This document shows, in pieces, positions 24,262 to 33,221 of a stretch of DNA of 38,697 nucleotides; the stretch's first letter is position 1, and each line of letters opens with the position of its first letter. The stretch is from an uncultured Bacteroidales bacterium. GTDB taxonomy: Bacteria > Bacteroidota > Bacteroidia > Bacteroidales > P3. Location of the stretch: positions 1 through 38,697 of the forward strand of contig ONUE01000004.1 in NCBI GenBank assembly GCA_900320975.1, written 5' to 3'. The notes beneath the pieces are model-generated. The model saw only the letters and a program-made list of their open reading frames with translations, made no database searches and had not been told where the DNA came from. Made by a program: the position numbers and the translations under genes.

Positions 24262-27152
24262 AGAAAAGATTAATGCTTGTGCTGTCGGCCCTGCTTCTCT
24301 GTGGCAGCACTATGGCACAACTGCCCAGCGGCAGCAAAACCGAGAAGCATACAGACCTCACTGAAAAGGTGCCTGTCGACAAGAAAGTTATCATCGGACA
24401 CCTTGACAACGGATTTACCTATTATATCCGTGACAACAAGAAGCCTGAGGAACGCATCCAGTTCCGCCTTGTCACCAACGCTGGTTCTATCCTTGAACGA
24501 GATGACCAGCAGGGCTTGGCCCACTTCTGTGAGCACATGGCTTTCAACGGCATCAAAGGCTATCCCCACAATTCGATGATAAAGAAACTGCAGGAGCATG
24601 GTATCGAGTTTGGCCGCGGTATCAACGCTTACACCAGTTTCGACCAGACGGTCTACTATGTCGATATGCCCAGCACCGACACCGAGATGGTTAAGATGGG
24701 TATAGAGATACTTGACGGCTGGGCCGGCAACATCCTGTTCGACCAGGCTGAGATTGAGAGTGAGCGCGGTGTCATACACGAGGAGTGGCGCGGCGGAATA
24801 GGCCATGGTGACCGTATGGACAAAAAGACTTTCCCCATCGTCTTCCGTGGTTCGCTCTATGCCGACCGTATGCCCATCGGTAAAGAGGAGGTCATCATGA
24901 ATTTCGAGCGCCAGGCTATCGTCGACTTCTTCAACGACTGGTATCGTCCCGACCTGCAGGCCATCGTGGTGGTGGGCGACCTCAAGAACTACGAGTATGC
25001 AGGCAAGAAGGGAGTCCATGCCATGGAACAGCGTGTGCGTGATGTCTTCGGCCAGCACGCCAAGGCCGTCAATCCCAAGCCTCGTCCCGTCTTCACTGCC
25101 GAGGATAACAAGGCTCCCCTCGTGGCCATCGCCACCGACAAGGAAGCTACCTATACTGGCATGAGGATTGTCTGGAAGCAGAAGAAGGCTCCTGTGGGTA
25201 CCGTGGGTGACTACCGTCAGGGTCTTGTGAATTCGCTTGTGACGGGTATGATCAACGAGCGTTTCAGAGACATCTGCGAGAAAGCTTCGGCCTCCGTGAT
25301 GTATGCTGGCGCCAGTCGCAACGGCTATATGGCCCTCTATATTCGCGAGCTTGACGACTTTACCCTTAATTGCTCGCCCAAGGAGAACCGCATCGAAGAG
25401 GCCGTCGCCCTGATGCTGACCGAAATGAAGCGGCTTGATGATCACGGTTTCCTCCAGACTGAACTTGACCGCCAGAAAGAGTCTTTGATTTCGTACTATA
25501 CCCAGCAGGCCAAGGAGGCCGACCGTACGCTGAACGATGACCTGGCCGATGAGTATACCCGTAACTTCCTTGAAGGAGAGGTAATCCCCGGCATACGTCA
25601 GGAATGGAAATATGCCAAAGAGTTCGTTCCCGAAATCACCCTCGAGGAGTGCAATCGCACTATCTCCAGCTGGATTACCGAAGAGAATATGGTGTTCCGT
25701 ATGACGGCTCCCGAGCGCGAGGGATACCGCGTGCCTGACTCGACCACCGTGTGCAACATCATTGCCGAATGCAAGAATGTGAAGACCGAGCCCTGGGTCG
25801 ACACCTATCAGGACAAGCCTCTCTTTACCGACGAGGTGTTGGCTGTCAATCCCAAGATGACCAAGGAAAACCAGGTGCTGGACTACAAGGAATACACCTG
25901 CCCCAACGGCGTGCGCTTCCTTGTGAAGAAGACAGACTACAAGGCCGACCAGATTGTTCTTTCGTCCTACAGCTTCGGTGGCATTTCGCTCTATAATGAT
26001 GAGGATTATTTCCTGGCATCCAATGTCTCCGACATCATCGGAGCCTCGGGCATCGCCGACCTCACTGCCAGCCAGCTTTCCAAGAAACTGAAGGGCAACA
26101 CCGCTTCCGTAAGTCCTTTTATAGACGACGAACGTCAGGGTTTCATGGGCAGCTGTGCTCCCAAAGACCTTGAGACCGCCCTGCAGCTCATAAACCTTTA
26201 CTATACCGCTCCTCGTAGTGACAAGGATTTCGTCGCTCGCTACACGGAGCAGCTTCGCACGCAGATTAAGCTCGTCGCCGACAATCCCCAGGTGGCTTTC
26301 ATGGAGAAGTATTATAAAGCCATCTACCCGGGCGACAAGCGTACCATCGTCATCCCCAATGAGGAGCAGATAAATAGCCTTGACGCCGACCGTGCCTTGG
26401 CGATTTTCCGCGAACGTTTCCATGATGCCTCCAACCAAGTGTTCTGCTTTGTTGGCAACATCTCCGACGAAGACATCGCCCTCATTGCACGCTACCTCAA
26501 CCACCTGCCTGCCGACGGCAGCCAGAAGAAAGAATACTACAAAGACCGCTCGGCCAAGTTTGCCAAAGGTATCGTCCATGATGAGGCTGTCAAGGGCATC
26601 GAGCGTCAAGGCATGCTGCATATCTATGGCGAGATGAAGGTCCCATTCAAGGAGCTCACTCCTGAAACCTGTCTTGCCATCAATGCCCTTGGCGACGCTC
26701 TCGAAATCACGCTTCTCGAGGTTGTCCGCGAGCAGAACGGTGATGCCTACACTCCTGTCGTCCGCGTGTCGTATGAACGTATGCCGCAGGGCGAGGTCAG
26801 CTGGGAGTTCGCCATCGGTTGCGACCCCGACAAGATTCAGAAGATTGAGAAAGACTGCATAGACATCCTTAAGAGCTACCAGAAGAATGGTCCTGACGAG
26901 CAGACCCTCGCCAAAGTCAAGGAACAGATGATTGTGAACAACGGTACTCGCCGCCAGAACAACAGCTATTGGACGGGTCAAATCCTTGCTTCCTACATCT
27001 TCAATGAGAGTCGCGACTATGTGGTCCGTTACGACGAGATGGTCCGTGCCGTCAGTGTCAAGCAAGTGCGCGACCTGGCCAAGAAGTATATCAACCTGAA
27101 GAACTACGTCGCTGTCGGTCTGCGTCCTGAAAAGGTCGACGCTGCTGAGTAG
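24258..27152 (+). CDS. M16-family zinc metalloprotease, exported
   Basis: A 964-aa protein with a signal peptide (ALLLCGSTMAQ). It has two M16 repeats. The N-terminal repeat carries the inverted zinc motif H89-FCE-H93 (GLAHFCEHMAFNG) and the distal ligand near E169 (ESERGVIHEEWR). The second half, from about residue 540 (DYKEYTCPNGVRFLVKK), is the non-catalytic repeat. Such pitrilysin-like enzymes degrade small peptides in a closed chamber. Translation is coupled to the GntR gene by a 4-bp overlap, which suggests that the operon deals with peptides, perhaps antimicrobial ones; this is inference. Confidence 0.95.
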   Translation: MKKRLMLVLSALLLCGSTMAQLPSGSKTEKHTDLTEKVPVDKKVIIGHLDNGFTYYIRDNKKPEERIQFRLVTNAGSILERDDQQGLAHFCEHMAFNGIKGYPHNSMIKKLQEHGIEFGRGINAYTSFDQTVYYVDMPSTDTEMVKMGIEILDGWAGNILFDQAEIESERGVIHEEWRGGIGHGDRMDKKTFPIVFRGSLYADRMPIGKEEVIMNFERQAIVDFFNDWYRPDLQAIVVVGDLKNYEYAGKKGVHAMEQRVRDVFGQHAKAVNPKPRPVFTAEDNKAPLVAIATDKEATYTGMRIVWKQKKAPVGTVGDYRQGLVNSLVTGMINERFRDICEKASASVMYAGASRNGYMALYIRELDDFTLNCSPKENRIEEAVALMLTEMKRLDDHGFLQTELDRQKESLISYYTQQAKEADRTLNDDLADEYTRNFLEGEVIPGIRQEWKYAKEFVPEITLEECNRTISSWITEENMVFRMTAPEREGYRVPDSTTVCNIIAECKNVKTEPWVDTYQDKPLFTDEVLAVNPKMTKENQVLDYKEYTCPNGVRFLVKKTDYKADQIVLSSYSFGGISLYNDEDYFLASNVSDIIGASGIADLTASQLSKKLKGNTASVSPFIDDERQGFMGSCAPKDLETALQLINLYYTAPRSDKDFVARYTEQLRTQIKLVADNPQVAFMEKYYKAIYPGDKRTIVIPNEEQINSLDADRALAIFRERFHDASNQVFCFVGNISDEDIALIARYLNHLPADGSQKKEYYKDRSAKFAKGIVHDEAVKGIERQGMLHIYGEMKVPFKELTPETCLAINALGDALEITLLEVVREQNGDAYTPVVRVSYERMPQGEVSWEFAIGCDPDKIQKIEKDCIDILKSYQKNGPDEQTLAKVKEQMIVNNGTRRQNNSYWTGQILASYIFNESRDYVVRYDEMVRAVSVKQVRDLAKKYINLKNYVAVGLRPEKVDAAE

Positions 27153-27185
27153 AGAGTAGTTGAATAGTTAAAACAGACAATAATT

Positions 27186-28145
27186 ATGAAGGCAAATACA
27201 ATGATTGTTGTTGCAGCGTTGGCTCTGATGGTCTCGGGCTGCCGAGCTTTCAAACGCCAGATTGACCCCCTTCTGGTCTATCCCACTTCGTCCGAGGAGA
27301 TAGCCGAGGCGGCCAAAGACTGTCATGCCGACGCTGCTTTTTTGATCACCAAAGCCGACACACAGTACGTGCTTTATCGCCGTGCCTGCGCTTACTCCAA
27401 ACGTGACGGCATCGAACGCTGCTACGCTATGCGTTACGTTTCGCAGCACCGCTGTAGGCATGACTTCAGCGGTCGTGGCGGAGAGTTCCGTCTCTACGAA
27501 CCTGAACAGCCCGTGGTGGTCACCCGCAACGGCGACAATGCACTCACACTCACTGTCGACAGCCTCAGAATACCTGTCACGGATATCGTCGCCACAGACA
27601 CCCTTGTAACCTTCCGCTTCGGCATAGACAAGCCCGACCGCGAGGCTAAGATCTACCTTTACGGCAAAGCCCGTGGCACGAAGGACGTTTTCGCCGAAAC
27701 CAGCATCCAGCAGATGATAGGTCTTGCGCTTATGCTGGACGACCTGATGGCAGACTGGGAGACTGATATCGACTCTGGCTATGTCGAGTATGACGACGCA
27801 ATGGATGAGGCCATGCTTTCACTTGAAGAGGCCCATGCCGAATTGGAGGAAGCCAAGTCTGTGCTGGACTCCTCGTTCGAATCTCTCAAGGCTTTCGACT
27901 ACTATGCAGAGTGCTTACGTATGGACAGCATTGCCGGCACATTGGGTTTCACGGGGAAGCATACCGTGGCTCTTGGCGATAAGCACCTCAAGTATGTGGC
28001 CACCGGTGGCGAGGGAGGCAGCAAAGCCTGCTATGCCCGCATGGAGCGAATGGCCGAAGCTGCCAAGTCTTGCCATATAAAGCGATACGCCGTTGAACAC
28101 AAAGGCTCACGGCACCGCAAGTGCAAGGTTACCATTGAGTGGTAA
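27186..28145 (+). CDS. Lipoprotein of unknown function at the operon end
   Basis: A 319-aa protein with lipobox MVSGC (Cys 19). No family recognised. Features seen: two internal Cys-rich spots (YRRACAYSKRDGIERCYAM and KACYARMERM), a helical Glu-rich segment near 205-240 (DEAMLSLEEAHAELEEAKS), and a basic end (HKGSRHRKCKV). It starts 33 bp after the M16 gene and is followed by a strong terminator, so it is the last gene of the operon. Confidence 0.75.
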   Translation: MKANTMIVVAALALMVSGCRAFKRQIDPLLVYPTSSEEIAEAAKDCHADAAFLITKADTQYVLYRRACAYSKRDGIERCYAMRYVSQHRCRHDFSGRGGEFRLYEPEQPVVVTRNGDNALTLTVDSLRIPVTDIVATDTLVTFRFGIDKPDREAKIYLYGKARGTKDVFAETSIQQMIGLALMLDDLMADWETDIDSGYVEYDDAMDEAMLSLEEAHAELEEAKSVLDSSFESLKAFDYYAECLRMDSIAGTLGFTGKHTVALGDKHLKYVATGGEGGSKACYARMERMAEAAKSCHIKRYAVEHKGSRHRKCKVTIEW

Positions 28146-28152
28146 AAATATT

Positions 28153-28183
28153 GAGGGCCGCCCAATCGGGCGGCCCTCTTTCT
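28153..28183. terminator. Bidirectional terminator between convergent genes
   Basis: Stem GAGGGCCGCCC (28153-28163) with GGGCGGCCCTC (28168-28178), 4-nt loop, then TTTCTTT on the plus strand. It serves the operon ending at 28145 and probably the minus-strand gene ending at 28203. Confidence 0.88.
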
Positions 28184-28202
28184 TTCCTAGTAGCACTGTG
28201 CT

Positions 28203-29489
28203 TCAGAATGGCACCACCTTGCTGTGGTCTATGCCGAAGGCGTCGGGCACCGAGTCGTTGGCGCTCGACGTGCTATCCTTGCGGTATTCCAGACCTTTTT
28301 CCGGACGGCGGCAGTCGCTCATATTGTCCTGTATGCGCGCGATATCGTCGGCAGAGAGGGCTTTGTCCGTCAGCATGAAGCGCTGCCGCTGGAAGGGGAA
28401 GGCATCCGCGAGCTCGCCGCTGTAGTAGAAGTCGAAGCCTATGCCGCCGAAGGTGTACATCCTGTCGCCCACCTCGATGTGGCTTCCGCCAGGCACGGGG
28501 TTTGCTTTCGGCACCGACTGCTCGAAGCCCACGTTGAACAGCGTGAATAGCAGCTCCGGTCTGTCGCTGATGTCATATCCTGCGCGGCGCCACTGCAGCA
28601 TGGTCTGGTGCAGTATGCAGCCGGTGTAGATGTATGAATAGAGGTGGTTGCGGTAGTCCACGAGGCGGTTATAGCGCTCCGTGGAGTGGTCTTCGGTGGT
28701 GAAGTCCAGCAGGTGCTCGTAGGCTTTGCCCATGTAGAACTCCGACGAGGGGTCCTTCAGGTGGCGCTCCACTGCTTCGGCGGTGAAGTCCTTGATGCCG
28801 TTCACGCCGTAGCTGAACTGGCTCTGTACGCTCAGCACCTTGACGGGGCCGAGGTACTTCTTGAACATCTCGCGCTTCGAGTTGAAGAGGCGTATCTGTT
28901 CCCCGATAAGGCAGCCCACGATCATGCGAGGCTCCACACCCGTGAGGCGGCCGGCCTCGTTGATGAGGGAGCTGTCGCGCAGTATGGCTTCCTTCAGGGC
29001 GGGCCATGCTGGCTCAGCCATCCAGGGGATGAGGTTGGTGCGCTGCTGCTGCTTCACGCCGCCCAGCACTTCCACAATCTTCTCGGCCAGAGCGTCGATA
29101 CTGTCCTGCTCTTCCATGTATATCTGGGCTGCGGCAACCATGCGGTTGACCACCAGCGGGTCGTCGCTGCTCTGCGCAGCATTCAGTATCAGGCGTGCGT
29201 TCTCGGGGTAGAAGCGTGCTAATGCCGCCAACCGCCCGTACTGCATTGCCCATTGCTCGTCAATCTGCTTCTGCGTCAGCTTGGCGTCCTTTAGGCCTTC
29301 CATCTCGCTCACCGACATCAGGTAGCGGTAGTTCTTGTCCACAGCGCCCTTGTTGTTGGTGACGCCGAGCTGGTAGAGTCCCCAGGCACCTATTATAGCG
29401 GCACCTGCCAGTGCGAAAAGCACCAGCAGGATGTCGCATACTTTGCGCCACGTAGGACGCTGTTTGAATTCAATCCAGAGTTCTTTCAC
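28203..29489 (-). CDS. Membrane-anchored protein with possible lysozyme-like domain
   Basis: A 428-aa protein with one N-terminal membrane helix (about 18-40) and an exported body. Helical throughout. The block GVEPRMIVGCLIGEQIR (184-200) followed by FSYGVNGIKDFTAEAVERHL (225-244) recalls lytic-transglycosylase folds (catalytic Glu in the helix, then a SYG...I...TA motif), and possibly DUF1402. E197 would be the catalytic residue. I could not confirm the family. It is 24 bp downstream of nhaD on the same strand and ends at a bidirectional terminator. Confidence 0.65.
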   Translation of the reverse strand: MKELWIEFKQRPTWRKVCDILLVLFALAGAAIIGAWGLYQLGVTNNKGAVDKNYRYLMSVSEMEGLKDAKLTQKQIDEQWAMQYGRLAALARFYPENARLILNAAQSSDDPLVVNRMVAAAQIYMEEQDSIDALAEKIVEVLGGVKQQQRTNLIPWMAEPAWPALKEAILRDSSLINEAGRLTGVEPRMIVGCLIGEQIRLFNSKREMFKKYLGPVKVLSVQSQFSYGVNGIKDFTAEAVERHLKDPSSEFYMGKAYEHLLDFTTEDHSTERYNRLVDYRNHLYSYIYTGCILHQTMLQWRRAGYDISDRPELLFTLFNVGFEQSVPKANPVPGGSHIEVGDRMYTFGGIGFDFYYSGELADAFPFQRQRFMLTDKALSADDIARIQDNMSDCRRPEKGLEYRKDSTSSANDSVPDAFGIDHSKVVPF

Positions 29490-29513
29490 TTCTCAGTCTA
29501 TTTACACTCCGTT

Positions 29514-30902
29514 TTACGCCAAGTCACGCAGCCATGCGACACTCTCGAAGATGGTCATATCCATGGCGATGAACACCAGAGCACCGGCGATGTAACCGGC
29601 CAGTGCCAGCAGCGTTATTTTCTTGAGGTACCAGATGAAGTCTATCTTCTCCATACCCATGACAGCCACACCGGCGGCGCTGCCGATGATGAGCAGCGAT
29701 CCGCCCGTACCGGCGCAGTAAGCCAGGAACTCCCAGAAGGGGTGGTTGACGGCGAAGTCGACCTCCATGCCGGAGATGGGATACATGCCCATGGCGGCGG
29801 CCACCAGCGGCACATTGTCGATGACCGACGACAGCACGCCGATGATGAGGTCTATGAAGAAGAAGCCGGGAGCCTCGATGCCGAAGGCACTGTTGAGGCC
29901 ACCTGCCAAACCGGCGAGGATGCCGCTCACCTTCAGGCAGCTCACGGCCATCAGGATGCCGAGGAAGAAGAGGATGGTGGGAGTGTCGATGTGCTCCAGC
30001 GTGCTCACGGCAGTGGGCAGCTTGTGACCCTCTTTCTCATATTTGCGGCTGATGATCTCGGTGGTTATCCACAGCACTGCCAGACCGAAGAGCATGCCGA
30101 GGTAGGGGGGCAGATGGGTGATGGTCTTGAAGATAGGCACAAAGATCAGGGCGCCGATACCCATGAAGAGTATGAGCTTGCGCAGGTGCACAGGCACCTC
30201 GACGCCGCCGTGGCTCTCGGAGGGGCGCTCGATGTCGCCTTTCAGCGTGGCGCCGATGATGAGCACAGGCACAATCATGCAGACCAGCGAGGCGATGATG
30301 GTCTTCACCATGATGTTGACGGTAGTCACCTGGCCGCCAATCCACAGCATGATGGTCGTCACGTCGCCGATGGGGCTCCAGGCGCCGCCGGCGTTGGCCG
30401 CCAGAATCACCATACCGGCATAGAGCCAGCGCTCTTTCTGGTCGGCGATGAGCTTGCGCAGCAGTGCCACCATGACGATGGCCGTGGTCATATTGTCCAG
30501 CAGGGCCGACAGGAAGAAGGTGAGGATGCTGATGATCCACAGCAGCTTCTTCTTGTTGGTGGTGGTGATGCTGTCGGTGATGACGCGGAAGCCCTGATAG
30601 TCCTCAATTAGGGTCACGATGGTCATTGCGCCCAGCAGGAAGAAGACAATCTCAGCGGTCTCGCCGAGGTTGTCCACCAGGTTCTCCTTGAGGAAGCTGT
30701 GCCAGCCTTCCTCATGCACGAAGGCGAGGTCGATTGCGCTGACGTTCGCGCTGGCCAGGAAGGGTATCTCGCAGAAGGCGAAGATAGTCCACAGCACAGT
30801 GCCCAACGCAAGGGCCGATGCCGTCTTGTTGATTTTAAACGGGTGCTCCATGGCTATGAAGAAGTACCCAATGATAAAAATGGTAACAAGTGCTACAATC
30901 AT
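29514..30902 (-). CDS. nhaD: NhaD-type Na+/H+ antiporter
   Basis: A 462-aa polytopic inner-membrane protein of the ion transporter superfamily, exporting Na+ (or Li+) in exchange for H+. About 12-13 hydrophobic segments. The two symmetry-related Asp-Asn motifs are present: LLDNMTT (D136, N137) and VIDNVPL (D362, N363). GAWSPIGDVTT (173-183) is also a family signature. It sits 41 bp after yidC on the same strand and may share its transcript. Confidence 0.92.
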   Translation of the reverse strand: MIVALVTIFIIGYFFIAMEHPFKINKTASALALGTVLWTIFAFCEIPFLASANVSAIDLAFVHEEGWHSFLKENLVDNLGETAEIVFFLLGAMTIVTLIEDYQGFRVITDSITTTNKKKLLWIISILTFFLSALLDNMTTAIVMVALLRKLIADQKERWLYAGMVILAANAGGAWSPIGDVTTIMLWIGGQVTTVNIMVKTIIASLVCMIVPVLIIGATLKGDIERPSESHGGVEVPVHLRKLILFMGIGALIFVPIFKTITHLPPYLGMLFGLAVLWITTEIISRKYEKEGHKLPTAVSTLEHIDTPTILFFLGILMAVSCLKVSGILAGLAGGLNSAFGIEAPGFFFIDLIIGVLSSVIDNVPLVAAAMGMYPISGMEVDFAVNHPFWEFLAYCAGTGGSLLIIGSAAGVAVMGMEKIDFIWYLKKITLLALAGYIAGALVFIAMDMTIFESVAWLRDLA

Positions 30903-30943
30903 TTGTACTTTGTTTTAGTTATTATTATCCGTTTATGTTTTAA

Positions 30944-32799
30944 TTATTGTCTGTTCTGCTGTTTCTGCATCTGCTCGGCCTGCTTCTGCAGCTCTTCGAG
31001 GCGCTTGGCGAAGCTGCTCTTCTTCTTGCCTTTGCCTTTGTCGTTGGCGTGCTTCTGGTCGTAGGCGGCCATGCGGGCGCGCACCTTCTTCTCGCTGGTG
31101 AAGCGGCGGATGAGCATCATCGTGCACATGGTGAAGGTCAGCGAGATGAGGTAGTACAGGTTCAGACCGGCGCTCTGGCTGTTGAAGATGAAGAGCATCA
31201 TGAAGGGCATGAAGTACATCATGAACTTCATACCCGGCATGCTTTGTGTGCCGGCCTGCTGCTTCATGGTGTACCAGGTGTAGAAGAACTGCATGCCGAA
31301 CATCAGGAGGCAGAAGAGCGAGATGTGGTCGCCGTAGAGCGGTATGTTGAAGCCGAAGTCAAGGATGCTGTCGTAGTTCGACAGGTCGTCGCACCAGAGG
31401 AAGGACTTCTGGCGCAGCTCTATGGCTATGGGGAAGAACATGAACATAGCCGTCAGGAAGGGCATCTGTATCAGGATAGGCAGACATCCGGCCATGGGGC
31501 TGTAGCCAGCCTTCTTCTGTATGGCCATCATGGCCTGCTGCTTCTGCATGGCCTGCTCCTGGGCGGGGTATTTCTTGTTCAGCGCCTCCATCTCGGGCTT
31601 CAGTATGCGCATGATGGCGCCGCCCTGGTAGCTCTTGAAGACCAGCGGCAGCAGCACCAAGCGGATGAGCAGCGTGAAGATGATGATGATGATACCGTAG
31701 TTCCAGTTGAATTTCTCCAGGAAGTTGAACACCGGCACGATAAGGTAGCGGCTGATGCTCTTCGAGATGATTGTCCAGCCCAGCGGCAGCATGCGCTCGT
31801 AGCCGCGGTGCATGGCGCGCAGGTCGCGCAGCTTCGTGGGGCCGTAGTAGAAGCCCATGTGCATCTGCGGAGCCTTCTCGTCGTACTGCAGGCCTATCAC
31901 GGCACGCATGTCGGTCAGGTAGTTGGCGGCGGTGTCGCGCTTGTCGGTGACCACCTCAACCTCGGCGTTCTCGAAGGGCACGTTGCCCTCGGCGGTGACA
32001 ATGGCTGCAAAGTACTGGTCCTTGAAGGCCACCCAGTCGAGGTTGGTCTTCACCTGCTTGCTCTTATCCTGGCCGAGACCCACATTGTCGGGGTTCTTGT
32101 CCTTGGGAGTCTTGTAGTATATGCTGCTGTAGTAGCGCTCGCGGTCGCTGTTGCGGTTGCTCTTGCCCTGCCGCCGCGTATGGTGTAGGCGAACTCAAGG
32201 TAAGCATCCTGCTGCATGGTGCTGTCGCCCTCTATTGCGGCACGGAAACTGACCACCGTGGAATCCTCGTTCTCCACTTTCCACTCTCCGCTCTCCACTT
32301 CCTTGCCATTGACATAAGGCTTGAAGACCAGGTCTTTGGTGTTCACTACGCGGTTGTCTTCGGTGGAGAAGATGAGGTTCATATTGCTCTCCGAGGGGGT
32401 GATGAGCACCAGCTCGTTGCTGTCGTATGTCTGGTAGTCGGCCAGCACCACGCGGTCCACGCGGGCGCCGAGGGTGTTGAGCTCCATCGTCATGCGGTCG
32501 TTGCTCACGGTTATGCTCTGCACCTCGCCCTGGGCGGCGGCATTGAACACACCCATGTCCTGCACTCTGCGCGTCGTGCCCGGCAGCACGCTGTCGCCAG
32601 CGGCGGCGAGGCTGTCGGCACGCGCTATGGCGGCGGCTATCGAGTCCTCGATGCGCTGTGCCTCGACATTGGCTGCCACCATCGAGTCGTACACGCGCTG
32701 GCGCTCGGCCATCTCCTCCTTCGACGGCGCCACCCAGAACATATAGCCCACGAATATCGCGAAAATCAACACTAATCCGATAATTGACTTTTTGTCCAT
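30944..32799 (-). pseudogene. yidC: Membrane insertase YidC, reading frame broken
   Basis: YidC inserts proteins into the inner membrane and is essential. The N-terminal part (32799 to about 32178) starts MDKKSIIGLVLIFAIFVGYM and runs through the periplasmic domain to YLEFAYTIRG. The C-terminal part, with RRQGKSNRNSDRERYYSSIYY, the substrate-cavity helices (IIIIIFTLLIRLVLLPLVF) and a basic tail, lies in another frame from about 32178 down. From memory of family members, about 30-35 periplasmic-domain residues are missing at the junction. This looks like a deletion with frame change rather than a single-base slip. It could be an assembly fault or true disruption. A 7-bp repeat encodes residues ~167-176. 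Confidence 0.85.
32274..32301. repeat. 7-bp tandem repeat inside yidC
   Basis: Four units of CCACTTT type (CCACTTT, CCACTCT, CCGCTCT, CCACTTC). It is translated in frame on the minus strand as EVESGEWKVE in the YidC periplasmic domain. Confidence 0.8.
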
Positions 32800-32876
32800 T
32801 CTTCTCTTTATTATTATTGTTCTACTTATTTGTTACACAATCGACTACGCCCAAGTCTCGCAACGGGACGGATTTG

Positions 32877-32884
32877 CAAAGATA
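32877..32884 (-). promoter_or_regulatory. Probable -7 box for yidC
   Basis: On the minus strand it reads TTCG-TATCTTTG-C, a textbook Bacteroidota -7 box, 78 bp before the yidC start. No clear TTTG -33 element is at 19-21 bp. Confidence 0.6.
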
Positions 32885-32960
32885 CGAAAAAATATATAAA
32901 CCGCAGACTTTATTTATTTTTTCCCCATTCCGCCGCCCTCGAGCCACCTCCCGACAAGCT

Positions 32961-33097
32961 CTTTCTCCGTCCCCGCTCCGTCCCCTCTCCGACTGTTCTA
33001 CGGTTGTTTACCGGTTGTTTAACGGTTCTAAACCGTTAAACAACCGGTAAACAACCGTAGAACAGTCGGACCGGGGGCGGAGGGGAGGGGGAGAGGG
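32961..33097. repeat. Hairpin element B in the divergent yidC/LRR intergenic region
   Basis: The 422 bp between yidC (start 32799) and the LRR gene hold no credible gene but carry a very long inverted repeat. The inner part is perfect: 39-bp arms (32989-33027 and 33031-33069) around a CTA loop. An outer C-rich/G-rich part continues the pairing with mismatches to 32961 and 33097. The inner arm is built of 11-bp units (ACGGTTGTTT, ACCGGTTGTTT, AACGGTT). The G-rich right side (33073-33099) has four G-runs with loops CGGA, A and AGA. The module and arms match element A at 11752-11856. Both neighbours are transcribed away from it, so it is not a terminator. Confidence 0.9.
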
Positions 33098-33221
33098 GGC
33101 GGTGGTTGAAGATGGGGGATTTATTTTGGTGAGGGGCACAATTTTTTGCGGGGACTGGCGTTATAAAGATTGTATTTTTACAATAATGATGTCGCTGTCA
33201 AGTGTTAATGGTATTGCTGTC

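Noticed and set aside
24270..27065. Open frame of about 930 codons on the minus strand opposite the M16 protease gene
   Set aside because: It lies wholly antisense to a clear M16 protease, has no recognisable domain, and is explained by codon bias (GNC-rich codons of a GC-rich gene).
32165..32178. Programmed ribosomal frameshift in yidC
   Set aside because: No slippery heptamer of the X-XXY-YYZ type, and a conserved segment appears to be missing at the joint, which frameshifting would not explain.
32961..33097. Element B as a transcription terminator
   Set aside because: Both flanking genes start on either side and are transcribed away, and no U-tract follows the stem.
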